Below, piece after piece: positions 34,275-44,585 of a stretch of 53,832 nt of DNA. The translations under genes and the position numbers were made by a program. This DNA comes from an uncultured Candidatus Melainabacteria bacterium (lineage in GTDB: Bacteria > Cyanobacteriota > Vampirovibrionia > Gastranaerophilales > Gastranaerophilaceae). The number at the start of each line of letters is the position of its first letter. The stretch's first letter is position 1. The notes under the pieces are model-generated. The model made no database searches. It was given only the letters and a program-made list of their open reading frames with translations, and was not told where the DNA came from. The stretch is taken from NCBI GenBank assembly GCA_934692485.1, contig CAKUTX010000010.1, positions 1 to 53,832 on the forward strand, read 5' to 3'.

Positions 34275-35084
34275 ATGAAAGAATATGATTTTTATATAAT
34301 TCCAACACCAATAGGAAATTTAGGTGATATTACACTGAGAGCAATTGAGATACTCAAATCGGTTGACATTGTAGCTTGTGAAGATATTCGTGTAACCCAA
34401 AAACTCCTAAACCATTATGAAATAAAAACAAAATGTATTTCGTGCCATAAATTCAACGAAAAAGAACGTGTAAATTATTTTCTTAATATATTATCTGAAA
34501 AGAAAAAAATTGCACTTGTGTCAGATGCTGGAACTCCACTTTTTTGTGACCCCGGAGCAGTAATTGTTGAAGAATTAAGAAAAAACGGGTACACAGTAAC
34601 TTCTCTTGCTGGCGCCAATGCTGTTGCAACATTTTTATCACAAGTTCCACGAGAAGGAGAAGATTTTGCATTTGTAGGCTTTTTACCCAAAACAAAGTCA
34701 CAAATAGAAACTCTCGTAAAAAAATATAAAACAACAGACATGGTTTTTTATGACTCGCCAAACAGAATTTTAGGGACATTACGAACTATTAAAGAGATTT
34801 TTCCAAATTCGCGAGTTGCAATAGGTAGAGAGTTAACAAAAATCTTTGAAGAAATTGTTATCGATAATATAGAAAAAGTCATAGAACACTTTGAAAAAAA
34901 TATTTTGAAAGGTGAAATTGTCGGACTTGTTTTCAGAGCAAAAAACAATTGTAACGATTTTGACATTGACGAAAAAATAGATTTGCTAAAGTCAAAAGGC
35001 TTCAAAGCTAAAGAAATATCAATTGTTTTGTCAGAACTTTTTGACCAAAATAAAAATGAAATTTATAAAAGGTGTTTAAGATAA
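34275..35084 (+). CDS. rsmI: 16S rRNA (cytidine1402-2'-O)-methyltransferase
   Basis: 269 residues from the ATG at 34275; the 12 extra codons to 34239 look untranslated. YIIPTPIGNLGDITLRAIEIL, CEDIRVTQKLLNHY, LVSDAGTPLFCDPGA and GFLPKTKSQ are the SAM-dependent tetrapyrrole-methylase-fold motifs of RsmI. It 2'-O-methylates C1402 in the ribosomal P site. The gene is divergent from the FliI-type ATPase gene, with a 72-base gap. Confidence 0.95.
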   Translation: MKEYDFYIIPTPIGNLGDITLRAIEILKSVDIVACEDIRVTQKLLNHYEIKTKCISCHKFNEKERVNYFLNILSEKKKIALVSDAGTPLFCDPGAVIVEELRKNGYTVTSLAGANAVATFLSQVPREGEDFAFVGFLPKTKSQIETLVKKYKTTDMVFYDSPNRILGTLRTIKEIFPNSRVAIGRELTKIFEEIVIDNIEKVIEHFEKNILKGEIVGLVFRAKNNCNDFDIDEKIDLLKSKGFKAKEISIVLSELFDQNKNEIYKRCLR

Positions 35085-35091
35085 TTTACAT

Positions 35092-35120
35092 TTAGCACTT
35101 TTTTTAATTTATGATATAAT
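35092..35120 (+). promoter_or_regulatory. Promoter upstream of bamA
   Basis: TTAGCA (35092-35097), 17 bases, TATAAT (35115-35120), ahead of the bamA-ompH pair. Confidence 0.55.
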
Positions 35121-35159
35121 ATTTTTAGAATAGTAATATTGAATTTTAAGGTAGAATTT

Positions 35160-37109
35160 TTGGATAGGAAAATATATATATCTTTAATAGCCCTCATGTT
35201 GGTTGTAATGTGTCCGCTTAAAGGGTTTGCAAAAGGAAATTTCTGGGGAGATACAGTTGATACGGAAATCCACGATTTACAAACACCTTCAGCCACACAA
35301 TACACTCAAGCCGAAACTCCTATGACATCCGCTTCAGTTAGCACTACCTCTAACGAAAAAAGAACTATTAAAAATATTGAGATTGTCGGAAATAATGTCA
35401 TAAATTCATCTCAAATTTTACAAGAAATGAAACTTCAAGTTGGCGACAAATATAGTCGAGAACTCGTTCAAAGGGATCTGAAAGCCATCTATCAAATGGG
35501 TTATTTTACAGAGCAGATGAAAGCTGTTCCAGTAAACAATTCTGATGGTACTGTCACTTTAAAAATTGTATTGGTTGAAAATGCTCCCGTCACAGATTTT
35601 ACAATCGAAGGAAATTCCGTTATTTCTACCGACGAAATTTTAACATATTTACTCCCAATGAAAGGGAAACCGCAAAATATTTCCGAGCTAAATGATGCAA
35701 TTGCAAAAATTCAAGATTGCTACAGTTCAAAAGGCTATATTTTAGCTAGAATAGAATCTGTATCTGATGATCCTGACGGAACTGTTAATATCAATATAAA
35801 AGAAGGAACAATCAACCGAATTTTAATTTCTGGAAACGAAAAAACTAAAGATTACGTTATTGAAAGAAACGTTTTGACAGAACCTGGACAAGTTTATAAT
35901 GAAAATCTTTTAAAAGAAGATTTGATAAGACTTTATGCAACTCAAGCTTTCAAAGATGTGACCCGAGAAATTGAACCGACTGATGACCCTGATAAATATG
36001 ATATTACAATCAATATTGAAGAACAAAGAACAGCCAGTATTTCTGTCGGTGGCGGTATTGACTCTGTAACAGGTGTATTTGGTTCCGTCGGAATTGCTGA
36101 TAACAATTTTTTGGGAAGAAACGAAAGACTTGCATTGAACGGAATTGCCGGAACAGGTGTAATTCTTAATGACTCATCAATCAAACGTCGTATGAATTTA
36201 CAAGCTGAATTAAGTTACTTCAAACCATACTTTTACAATGCCGATACTTCATTAATGAGTAAAGTATTCTACAGAGATTATGGTTCATATCAGGTTCCAT
36301 TAGCAATTGAAAGAAGAATTGGTGCTGAAGCAACAGTTGCTCACCGTATGAAATTCAACAAACACGTTACGGGAACTATGTCTGTAGGACTTGAAAACGT
36401 AAATGTTTCTGAAGGCGATTGGAATAAAATTAGCGGATTATACTCAAGATACAATATTCCCATTTCTGAACGTGCAAAACAATTGGAAGGTGGATTATTC
36501 CTATCTTTGAGTCCAGCTCTATTATATGACACACGAGATAGCGCAACTGTTACAAGAAAAGGAACAATGGCAAGTTTGAGATTTGATGAAGAATTTGGTG
36601 TTATCGATTTCAATAAAACTCACGGGAAATTAACTGGTATGGTTAAACAATATATTCCTGTCGGAAAAAAATCTTCTTTGTCATTTACAGCTAAAGGTGG
36701 CGGAAAAATCCACGGCGATAATATGCCTGAAGTTATGGCATATCGTTTAGGTGGCCCGTACACTATTAGAGGTTTCAAAATGAGCGGTGTTGGTACAGGT
36801 GATGCATTCATTATGGGTAGTGCAGAGTTTGCAACTCCAATTCCATTTCTTGACAGAACCAGAATTAACTTCTTAAATAATTTGAGATTTACCGTTTGGG
36901 CTGATGCCGGTAAAATATTTAACCCAACAATTACGGATACAATCTACGACAGACCGCTGTATGCAATATCAGCTGGTGTCGGTTTAAAACTATATGTACC
37001 GGGAATGGGACCGTTGTCAATCGATTATGGTATTCCACTTACCAATCCGGGTAGCAACGGAAACAAAAACGGGTACTTCACTTTTGGTGTAGGCGATATA
37101 ATGTATTAA
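35160..37109 (+). CDS. bamA: Outer-membrane assembly protein BamA/Omp85
   Basis: 649 residues from TTG at 35160, with AAGGTAG 5 bases upstream; TTG at 35139 is also possible. The signal segment (to about residue 25, LKGFAKG) is followed by about three POTRA domains (IKNIEIVGNNVINSSQIL, VTDFTIEGNSVISTDEIL, INRILISGNEKTKDYVIERN) and a C-terminal barrel with GGPYTIRGF and the closing strand YFTFGVGDIMY. It folds beta-barrel proteins into the outer membrane. BamA in most proteobacteria has five POTRAs; three is in the cyanobacterial-like range. The chaperone gene ompH follows. Confidence 0.95.
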   Translation: MDRKIYISLIALMLVVMCPLKGFAKGNFWGDTVDTEIHDLQTPSATQYTQAETPMTSASVSTTSNEKRTIKNIEIVGNNVINSSQILQEMKLQVGDKYSRELVQRDLKAIYQMGYFTEQMKAVPVNNSDGTVTLKIVLVENAPVTDFTIEGNSVISTDEILTYLLPMKGKPQNISELNDAIAKIQDCYSSKGYILARIESVSDDPDGTVNINIKEGTINRILISGNEKTKDYVIERNVLTEPGQVYNENLLKEDLIRLYATQAFKDVTREIEPTDDPDKYDITINIEEQRTASISVGGGIDSVTGVFGSVGIADNNFLGRNERLALNGIAGTGVILNDSSIKRRMNLQAELSYFKPYFYNADTSLMSKVFYRDYGSYQVPLAIERRIGAEATVAHRMKFNKHVTGTMSVGLENVNVSEGDWNKISGLYSRYNIPISERAKQLEGGLFLSLSPALLYDTRDSATVTRKGTMASLRFDEEFGVIDFNKTHGKLTGMVKQYIPVGKKSSLSFTAKGGGKIHGDNMPEVMAYRLGGPYTIRGFKMSGVGTGDAFIMGSAEFATPIPFLDRTRINFLNNLRFTVWADAGKIFNPTITDTIYDRPLYAISAGVGLKLYVPGMGPLSIDYGIPLTNPGSNGNKNGYFTFGVGDIMY

Positions 37110-37121
37110 TGGAGGTATAAC

Positions 37122-37580
37122 ATGAAAAAATTTAGACTTGGAGCATTAATTATGACTGCCGGCTTGTTTATGGCTTTAGGAAATCAAGCAAATGCAGCAG
37201 GTGTTGGTTATATAGACTATCAAAAAGTGCAAGAAAGTTTTCCTTTTGCACAACAAGCTGTAAAAGAAATTGATGCAAAAGCGCTTGAAATGCAACAATA
37301 CATGGTTGATAAAGAAAAACAATACAAAGCTTTGGACACTCCTTTGAAAAAACAAAATTTTGAAGATCAGACAGCTAGAGAATTCAAAATGAAACAAGAC
37401 TCTTTTATGAGATTAAAAGCTGACAAAGAAGAACAAATTTATAATAAAATTCAAGCAGCAACAAAACAAGTTCTTGTAGAACAAAAACTTGATGCAATTA
37501 TTGATTATAGAGTAATTTTTGTTGGTGGAGTTGATATTTCAGACCTAGTTATTCAAAAATTAAAAAGCGGACAATTTTAA
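37122..37580 (+). CDS. Periplasmic chaperone OmpH/Skp family
   Basis: 152 residues. The signal peptide is 1-25 (LFMALGNQANAAG). Then VGYIDYQKVQESFPFAQQAVKEIDAKA leads to a long charged helical hairpin and the closing VLVEQKLDAIIDYRVIFVGGVDISDLVIQKLK, the Skp/OmpH pattern. It would carry unfolded outer-membrane proteins to BamA. It begins 12 bases after bamA with GGAGG. Confidence 0.9.
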   Translation: MKKFRLGALIMTAGLFMALGNQANAAGVGYIDYQKVQESFPFAQQAVKEIDAKALEMQQYMVDKEKQYKALDTPLKKQNFEDQTAREFKMKQDSFMRLKADKEEQIYNKIQAATKQVLVEQKLDAIIDYRVIFVGGVDISDLVIQKLKSGQF

Positions 37581-37593
37581 TTAAGGAGATTTT

Positions 37594-38361
37594 ATGAAAT
37601 ATTCTGAACACGGCGAACAATACCACATTGGCTTGAATGTTGGGGATGTTGGAGAATACGTAATTCTGCCCGGCGACCCTAAACGATGTGAAAAAATTGC
37701 TCAATATTTTGATGACGCAAAACTTGTAGCAGACAGACGAGAATATACAACTTACACAGGCTACCTTAACGGAGTAAAAGTCAGCGTAACATCAACAGGA
37801 ATTGGTGGACCGTCAGCTTCGATTGCATTAGAAGAACTTGTTAATGTAGGAGCAAAAACTTTTATTAGAGTTGGAACTTGCGGTGGTGTTCAACCGGAAG
37901 TAAAAGGTGGTGACATTGTTATTGCAACAGGAGCAATAAGAATGGAAGGTACAACCAAAGAATATGCTCCAATAGAATTTCCTGCAGTTGCGAATTTGGA
38001 TGTTGTAAATTCTCTTGTTCAAGCAGCTAAAAACTTAGGGCATGAATTTCATACAGGTGTTGTTCAATGTAAAGACTCTTTTTATGGTCAACACAGCCCT
38101 GAAAAAATGCCCGTAAATTATGAATTATTAAACAAGTGGGAAGCTTGGAAAAAAATGGGGTGCTTGGCTTCTGAAATGGAATCTGCAGCATTATTTATAG
38201 TCGGAAGCTTCTTGAAAGTTCGTGTCGGTTCAGTATTTTTAACAGTAGCAAATCAAGAACGAGAAAAATTAGGGTTAGAAAATCCTGTTGTTCATGACAC
38301 TGATATGGCTATCAAAACGGCAGTAGAGGCTTTAAAAATTCTTATTGAAAATGAAAGGTAA
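37594..38361 (+). CDS. udp: Uridine phosphorylase-like nucleoside phosphorylase
   Basis: 255 residues. [18 protein letters not shown] binds phosphate, [16 protein letters not shown] and [17 protein letters not shown] form the ribose/phosphate site, and the late [14 protein letters not shown] holds the Glu-Met-Glu motif that binds the ribose. These features mark the PNP_UDP type I family, closest to uridine phosphorylase. It releases uracil and ribose-1-phosphate for salvage. AAGGAG lies upstream. Confidence 0.9.
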   Translation: MKYSEHGEQYHIGLNVGDVGEYVILPGDPKRCEKIAQYFDDAKLVADRREYTTYTGYLNGVKVSVTSTGIGGPSASIALEELVNVGAKTFIRVGTCGGVQPEVKGGDIVIATGAIRMEGTTKEYAPIEFPAVANLDVVNSLVQAAKNLGHEFHTGVVQCKDSFYGQHSPEKMPVNYELLNKWEAWKKMGCLASEMESAALFIVGSFLKVRVGSVFLTVANQEREKLGLENPVVHDTDMAIKTAVEALKILIENER

Positions 38362-38363
38362 TT

Positions 38364-39842
38364 ATGCTTAATAAAAAAATGCAGTACGTAATAAAAACTT
38401 GTCCAAGCGACAACACTCAAGAACTTCAAAATTTATTGAACGAAATGTCAATGAATGACTGGGAATTATACAGTATGCAAGAAATTGAGGGCGACGATGG
38501 TCAGATATTGTGTAACTGCATTTTTATGCGAGAATCTGATTCTACAAAAGGGGAAATTAACGCTGATACTATCAATATTTCGTCTTTTAAAAGTCAGATG
38601 GAAAAAATGCTTTCACCTGAACAATCCCCGTATGAAATTTGTTTAGATATTCAAAGCAAAATTAAAGACCAAAAAGCAAAAATTTCAAAAATAAAAACAG
38701 AATTAGAAGGAGAAGCTCCAGCATCCGTCAGCAGAAAAAAATTAAACGACAAAATTTCTGCTGGCTTAAAAGAACTTGAGGACCTGAAAAAGCAACTGGC
38801 AAAAGCAACTTCCCCTGATACAATGTATTCAAAATTAAAAGAAGAAAAACTTTCTATTCATCTAAGTGAAGAAATTCTCGGCTACATTGATCCGGACAGC
38901 GAAATTGATGAAGAAGAACTTGTCGCGGAAACAGTCAAAACAAGATTAAAATTAACAGAAGAACTCGGTTTTGTTATTCCAAGAATTGTTTTTAAAGACG
39001 ATGAAAACCTAAATCCTTATGAATTCAGCATTAAAATTCATGGGGTGAATGTGTTTACGGCTACAGTTTACCCGAACTTTTTGATGTTTTTTGCAGATGA
39101 CCTTCATACTGAAAAGAAAATTAAAAATTCGATTTCTGCCATTGATGAAATTACTGGTCATAAAATTGTTTGGGTAGAAAAAGATAAAACTAAAGATTTT
39201 TGGCAAAAAGGACTTTCTGGTTCTGAGTTCATCGCAAGAGCATTGGAATTCTGCGCAACAAAATATGTTGACGATTTATTGGATTATGAAGAATTAGACA
39301 AATATATTGATGTAGTCAGCGCTGCAAATGAATTCTTGATTACAAATGTGGTGCCTGATTTTGTATCACTTGCCGATTTAAGATATATTTTGACAAGTTT
39401 AATCAGAGAAAAAATATCAATAAAAGACATTGTATTTATCTTTGAAAAAATCAATGATTTCGCAGAAGAAAGTGCAAAATCAGATTTAATAAACAAAATA
39501 AGACTTTCGCTTTCCAGAAAAATTTGCAACGCGAACAAAAATGAAGATGGTGTTATCTGCGCATTTGAAATTTCAGACAAAACAATGGATAAGTTTGTTC
39601 CGAATTTTGAAGAAGGAGATGATTCTATCGTTAGAATTAATGCAGCTTTTGCTGAAAAATTTGCAAATAAATTAAAAAAGAAAGCGATTGAACTTAATAT
39701 TACAGAGCCAAAATTATTAGTTCCAATTGAGTTTAGACAGCTTATGTTCACTCTTTTGAGTAACTATATGAATAACATAACAGTTCTTTCCAGAGAAGAA
39801 ATTGGTTGTAAAGCTCCAATTGAAATTATTGACGAAATATAA
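38364..39842 (+). CDS. Soluble FlhA/SctV cytoplasmic-domain-like protein
   Basis: 492 residues with no membrane segment. Residues 1-56 (MQYVIKTCPSDNTQELQNLL..DWELYSMQEIEG) look like a DUF4177-type small domain; 92-165 is a coiled coil. Residues 164-390 follow FlhA_C step by step: HLSEEILGYI, TRLKLTEELGFVIPRIVFKD (193-212), NPYEFSIKIHGV (217-228), VWVEKD..KG (269-283), ARALEFCATKYVDDLLDYEEL (291-311), TNVVPDFVSLADLRYILTSL (327-346), EKISIKDIVFIFEKINDFA (349-367), IRLSLSRKIC (379-388). FlhA_C docks chaperone-substrate complexes and the export ATPase; the whole transmembrane half is missing here. It lies 2 bases after udp. Confidence 0.8.
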   Translation: MLNKKMQYVIKTCPSDNTQELQNLLNEMSMNDWELYSMQEIEGDDGQILCNCIFMRESDSTKGEINADTINISSFKSQMEKMLSPEQSPYEICLDIQSKIKDQKAKISKIKTELEGEAPASVSRKKLNDKISAGLKELEDLKKQLAKATSPDTMYSKLKEEKLSIHLSEEILGYIDPDSEIDEEELVAETVKTRLKLTEELGFVIPRIVFKDDENLNPYEFSIKIHGVNVFTATVYPNFLMFFADDLHTEKKIKNSISAIDEITGHKIVWVEKDKTKDFWQKGLSGSEFIARALEFCATKYVDDLLDYEELDKYIDVVSAANEFLITNVVPDFVSLADLRYILTSLIREKISIKDIVFIFEKINDFAEESAKSDLINKIRLSLSRKICNANKNEDGVICAFEISDKTMDKFVPNFEEGDDSIVRINAAFAEKFANKLKKKAIELNITEPKLLVPIEFRQLMFTLLSNYMNNITVLSREEIGCKAPIEIIDEI

Positions 39843-39892
39843 TAAAACGTAACAAAATAGCAAAAAAATTTTTTTTCAAGTTATAAGATAAT

Positions 39893-41887
39893 ATGCGCAT
39901 ATTAGGGATAAACAATAAAATAGAATTTACACGAAAACCAAGAAAAGATGAAGAAGCTGGACTTCGAAAGACTTGTAATGCTGCATATAATGCACTTGGA
40001 ACAACAGATAGAATTGTGATTACGCACGGCTCCTGTTTCCCGTCAAAAGAAAGAAGTTCATATATAGGAAGCCCCTACGGAGATGCAGCAAGAGAGTACG
40101 TAAAATTCCTGGCTTTGTACGGTTTTAACGGAAATCAGCTTGGTCCTGGTGGAGACTTGGAATTTCAAAACGGCAAAATCAAACCTTCTCCATATAATGC
40201 ATCAGCTTTTGCTAAAAACAAATTATTTATTGATTTGAATGCCTTAACAACAGAAAAATACGGAAATATTTTGTCTAAAGATACATACAATCTTGTGACA
40301 GAATTACCTAATACTGATAAAGATTATGACCTGTCTGATTTTAACGAAGCCGCAAAATCTTATGATGCAGCCTTATCTGAAAGTTATAAAAATTTTAAAA
40401 CTAAAGTAGCAAACGGTCAGCCTCAAGCTTTAGCCTTAAACAAAGAATTTAAACAATTTTTAACTAAACACAACAAACGACTTAATGAAGAAGCCGTTTT
40501 CAAAATTTTATCAAAACAGTATAATACGGATAACACTGATTCTTGGAGCAATGAGTTAGACAAAAACCTCATTACTATGCTCAATGATGGTGATATTGAA
40601 GCCAGCGACAGATTTAATGAAATAAAAAATTCAAACAAAAATAAAGTAGAACAATACAAATTTGAGCAGTTTATTGCAACAAAACAAATTAAAGAAAATA
40701 AAGAATGGCGTGACAAAATAGGATTTAAGTATTTCAATGATTTGTTGGTTGGATGTTCAAAAATGGATAAATGGCGCTACCAAGATGCATTTTTGTCTGA
40801 CTGGGAGATGGGAGCTCGTGAAAACAATTCTATATCCCAAAGATGGCATATTCCTGTAATTGATCCTAAAAAAATATTTAAAAACGACAAATATGAACTC
40901 GGCATCGGTGGAAAATTCTTGAAAGAAAAAATCAATTTTGCACTTGAGTTTAATGAAAATATTAGAATTGACCACGCTATGGGGCTGATTGAACCTTATT
41001 TAATTTCGAAAAATGCAACAGCTGAGGATATGCAAAACAAAACTGCGGAAATGTATATTTCTCAACTTCGCGACAAAACAGACCCTAACAAAGAATACGA
41101 CCACTATTGGGATTATCCTAAACTTCTAACCAAACTTATTATCCCTACACTAAAAGAGCACGGATTATCTCAGGACATGCCTGTTTGGGAAGATATATGC
41201 AGCTATCCGCCAAGGTTTATACAAATCTATGATAATGAATTACACTTGCCAAAACTAAAAAGTCTTGATTGGGAAAGAGCGCAAAGCGCAGTGGAAACAG
41301 CTTCTCGCGGAGATTGGTACTTAATCGGCTCTCACGATAACATTCCTGCAATGAATTATTTACAAAGAAAAGGAATTGTTAACGGTCAAGAATGCGAATA
41401 CACAAGAGGGGATAATGCTTGGAATACAGCCTATCTTGCCGGATATTTAAACATGGATGATGGCAGAAAAAATATTACTAATATTAGAAATGAACTAAAA
41501 AATATTTATGAAAACAATGATAGAGCAAGAGTTCGAGCAAAATTTGCAGAGCTTTTAACAACACCTAAGTTCCAAATTTCTTTTGCGGATTTGCTTGGTA
41601 TAAATGATGCAGTCTATAATATTGGCGGAAGTTCTAACAAAGCCAACTGGAAAGAACGTATTCCAGCAAATTATTTGGACAACTACTACAAAAATCTGGC
41701 AAGTGAAAACCCAACAGCATTGAACATGCCAGAACTTTTGAAAACCGCACTGCAAGCTAAAATTGACAAAGATGTAATGAATAGTCAAGACAAAGACACA
41801 ACTAGAGCAGAACTTAACAAGAAATATGCTCCGCTTATGGAAGATTTGCAAAAATACGCAGATATATTAAAAGAACCTGAAATTTAG
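39893..41887 (+). CDS. malQ: 4-alpha-glucanotransferase (GH77, amylomaltase family)
   Basis: 664 residues. SYIGSPYGDAAREYVKFLALYGFNGNQLGPGG is the GH77 opening, NIRIDHAMGLI (near 358) carries the nucleophile Asp, VWEDICSYP (near 431) the acid Glu region, and IGSHDNIPAMN (near 480) the transition-state Asp. It transfers alpha-1,4-glucan segments during maltodextrin or glycogen use. The N-terminal sequence (RKPRKDEEAGLRKTCNAAYNAL) and insertions are unlike E. coli MalQ. Confidence 0.85.
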   Translation: MRILGINNKIEFTRKPRKDEEAGLRKTCNAAYNALGTTDRIVITHGSCFPSKERSSYIGSPYGDAAREYVKFLALYGFNGNQLGPGGDLEFQNGKIKPSPYNASAFAKNKLFIDLNALTTEKYGNILSKDTYNLVTELPNTDKDYDLSDFNEAAKSYDAALSESYKNFKTKVANGQPQALALNKEFKQFLTKHNKRLNEEAVFKILSKQYNTDNTDSWSNELDKNLITMLNDGDIEASDRFNEIKNSNKNKVEQYKFEQFIATKQIKENKEWRDKIGFKYFNDLLVGCSKMDKWRYQDAFLSDWEMGARENNSISQRWHIPVIDPKKIFKNDKYELGIGGKFLKEKINFALEFNENIRIDHAMGLIEPYLISKNATAEDMQNKTAEMYISQLRDKTDPNKEYDHYWDYPKLLTKLIIPTLKEHGLSQDMPVWEDICSYPPRFIQIYDNELHLPKLKSLDWERAQSAVETASRGDWYLIGSHDNIPAMNYLQRKGIVNGQECEYTRGDNAWNTAYLAGYLNMDDGRKNITNIRNELKNIYENNDRARVRAKFAELLTTPKFQISFADLLGINDAVYNIGGSSNKANWKERIPANYLDNYYKNLASENPTALNMPELLKTALQAKIDKDVMNSQDKDTTRAELNKKYAPLMEDLQKYADILKEPEI

Positions 41888-41921
41888 AAAGATATTTTAC
41901 AGCCCGTTAAAACAGATAGTG

Positions 41922-42698
41922 CTATTCCTCTCTGTGCATGCCTGTTTCAATACCAGGAACACACAAGAATGCTGGAACAACTCTTTGAATAAATGATGCA
42001 AACGGAGATTTTTCAGCCATTAATGACACAGCCATGCCAATATCATCTACGTGCGGAGCAAAATCTGTCGCTTCAATATTTCGTTTTACTTTTTTGTGAT
42101 AAATTTTTTCGTTTATAAAATTAGAAACTTTATTTCCTGCAAATATACCAGTTGCCAATGAAGCTATAGTAACAATAGACATTGGAATAGCTCTTAATGC
42201 AGCATTTAAAATTTTTGTACTTTTTCCAGCACCACTCATTTGTGGAACAATTTTCATTATACTTCTTTCATTTGTTTTGTATAATTTAGATGCCGACCAA
42301 ACACATCCGATTGGGACTAATACGTTACCTAACAACTGGTTTACAGCTTCTTTATATTTAGCTTTTCGATGTTTTTTATCGTCAAAAAGTACTCCACCCA
42401 ACAAACCTCCAGCAACAGAAGCAGATGCGAGTTCAATAATTTCTTCGCCTTCCAAATTAATCAATTTTCTATTAGGGTGCTTATCAGAATACAAACCAAA
42501 AAGTGCCATATCTTTAAAAGGTGTTTTCGCAATTCTGGAAGGGCTTAATGAAAAACCTTGGCGCTTTGCAATATGGGCTAACGCTGTTCCAACACTCAAA
42601 GCCGTAGTCGCAGCAACCCCTATTTTAACCTTTTTATCCCTATTCTTATCGTAAATATTTACGTTATTATTTATGCTACTAACTGGAGTTACTTCCAT
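41922..42698 (-). CDS. Membrane protein of unknown function
   Basis: 258 residues from the ATG at 42698 (GAAGGTG upstream; a GTG nine bases further is less likely). N-terminal VSSINNNVNIYDKNRDKKVKIGVAATTALSVGTALAHIAKR, then hydrophobic stretches near 90-110, 125-145 and 175-200. Glycine/alanine-rich, basic loops. No family recognised. It is divergent from another such protein (42879..44456). It resembles small membrane-modelling proteins common in this lineage, whose role is unknown. Confidence 0.65.
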   Translation of the reverse strand: MEVTPVSSINNNVNIYDKNRDKKVKIGVAATTALSVGTALAHIAKRQGFSLSPSRIAKTPFKDMALFGLYSDKHPNRKLINLEGEEIIELASASVAGGLLGGVLFDDKKHRKAKYKEAVNQLLGNVLVPIGCVWSASKLYKTNERSIMKIVPQMSGAGKSTKILNAALRAIPMSIVTIASLATGIFAGNKVSNFINEKIYHKKVKRNIEATDFAPHVDDIGMAVSLMAEKSPFASFIQRVVPAFLCVPGIETGMHREE

Positions 42699-42878
42699 AA
42701 TACACACCTTCTATTCACATTCTATCAAAAACACTGAATAAAAAACATTGTTATTTTAATACAAAATTTTAACAAAACTTATAATATCATTTTTGTGTAA
42801 CAAAAATTTAATAATATTAAATTTAAACGCAAAAAACCAAATTCAGGGTTATTTAGAGGTTTAGGAAAAATTTTTAAC

Positions 42879-44456
42879 ATGGCAATACCTAACTTAAATA
42901 TACAAGTAAAACCCAATCAAACATTAAAAGATTTCAGCTACAGCCGAAAGTTCGTAAAAGGACTTGCCAGCCGTTCTATAGCGCCAGTTATTTTGTTAGA
43001 AGCATTTGTTGAAGCAGGCAGAACTTACCAAGCATACCAAAGAGGCGGCTATACTGAGGCTAGAGAACGATTAACCGAAGAAATGACAGGAGCATTATTC
43101 TGGTTCAGTGGTGTTCCGATTTTTAACAGCCTGATAGATAAGTTTGTTGGGAAAAAACTTTATAAATTGCCTGAAACAGATTTCGACACTGGTAAAGACA
43201 GTGTTAGAAATCCGTTCAAAAATTACATGAAAAAATTCAGCAAAGAATTAAAACTTGACCCTAAAAAAGCCGAAAAAGTTATTGCAGGATACAAATTTGG
43301 GAAAGTAATGACAAGTATATTGCTTGCCAATGCTCTTGTAGGGTTTGTGTTGCCAAAAACAAATCAAGCAATTACAAAACACATCCTAAAAAAACAAAAA
43401 ACAGAACAAAAAACACAAGAACAACAAAACAATAGTCCTCAATATACAATGGATAAATTCCTTAAACAGGACAAAAACGTTGCATTTGGAGCAATTTCTC
43501 CACAAACATTGATGTCTTTGGCATACAGTTTTGAAAACAACCCAAAATATGGCTTAATCTCAACAGATGCTGGAGTTTGGATTGGCAGAGGAGCTTGCGC
43601 AAGAAACAACCACGAAAGAACAGAAGTCTTATTCAGAGATACAACATCAAGTTACTTCTACATGTTCAACATGCCTGTAGTTGCATATCTATTGAACAAA
43701 ATCCAAACAGGAAAAGGTTCAAGACTTGATACAATAGCTACAAAACAGGTTTCAGATTTAATGATTCAAGTTCTTGATGCAAACAACGGACAAATGAATT
43801 CAGATGACTTTAGATTTGCAATGCTCGGAAATTCCGACAACAAAGGAATGATGACTCCTGAAATTCAAAAAGCAATCCGAGAAGGAAACGGAACAGTTGA
43901 ACTTGATAAATTCAACAAGCTTCTTGATGATGTCAAATCAAAATACCCTCAAGCAAATATCGAAAAACTTAAAAAAGCTGCAAAAGGAATGTCCGAACTT
44001 CAACCTAAACTTGAAGGTAAAGCAATTATTACAGAAAAACAAATTGCAGATGTATTTACTGATGGTGCCGTAAACATTCCTGAATTCTTGAAAAACGTAT
44101 TCAGATGTTCTACTTCTGACCAAAACTTGTTCACTGGAAAGATTTCTGATCCAGTATTTGACCAACCTTTGAGATTTATCCACAAAGAAACATTTATCAA
44201 AAAACAAGAAGAAATGAAATCTTATATTGAATCCGTAATTAAAAAAGCTAAAAACGGCGAAATTACGAAAGATTTGATAAACAAAGCTTGTCGTGACAAT
44301 TTTGGCAAAAACGCACTCAACTGGGGTATTGGTTTTGCAATATCAGCAGCTTTCTTGTCAACATTTATTCCAAAAATCCAATATTGGATTACAAGAAAAG
44401 CAACAGGCTCAAACGCATTCCCTGGAACAGCAGATTACTCAAACGAAAAAAATTAA
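42879..44456 (+). CDS. Large protein of unknown function with terminal membrane segment
   Basis: 525 residues. The N-terminal FSYSRKFVKGLASRSIAPVILLEAFVEAGRTYQAYQRGG region and a hydrophobic stretch near 75-95 are followed by a long charged section (KKQKTEQKTQEQQNN), helices, and a membrane-like segment near 480-505 (ALNWGIGFAISAAFLSTFIPKIQYW). No family recognised. The Shine-Dalgarno is weak. The protein looks like a membrane-linked scaffold of this lineage. Confidence 0.65.
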   Translation: MAIPNLNIQVKPNQTLKDFSYSRKFVKGLASRSIAPVILLEAFVEAGRTYQAYQRGGYTEARERLTEEMTGALFWFSGVPIFNSLIDKFVGKKLYKLPETDFDTGKDSVRNPFKNYMKKFSKELKLDPKKAEKVIAGYKFGKVMTSILLANALVGFVLPKTNQAITKHILKKQKTEQKTQEQQNNSPQYTMDKFLKQDKNVAFGAISPQTLMSLAYSFENNPKYGLISTDAGVWIGRGACARNNHERTEVLFRDTTSSYFYMFNMPVVAYLLNKIQTGKGSRLDTIATKQVSDLMIQVLDANNGQMNSDDFRFAMLGNSDNKGMMTPEIQKAIREGNGTVELDKFNKLLDDVKSKYPQANIEKLKKAAKGMSELQPKLEGKAIITEKQIADVFTDGAVNIPEFLKNVFRCSTSDQNLFTGKISDPVFDQPLRFIHKETFIKKQEEMKSYIESVIKKAKNGEITKDLINKACRDNFGKNALNWGIGFAISAAFLSTFIPKIQYWITRKATGSNAFPGTADYSNEKN

Positions 44457-44585
44457 TTTTCGCCATAAATCAATACCCCATTTGCTCGTATTCGTAATTT
44501 TAACATCTTTTTAATATCTTTCAATACATAATCACTTGTAAATATACTTTGAGCATGCGATAATTTAATTATTGAAAGGCTAGTC

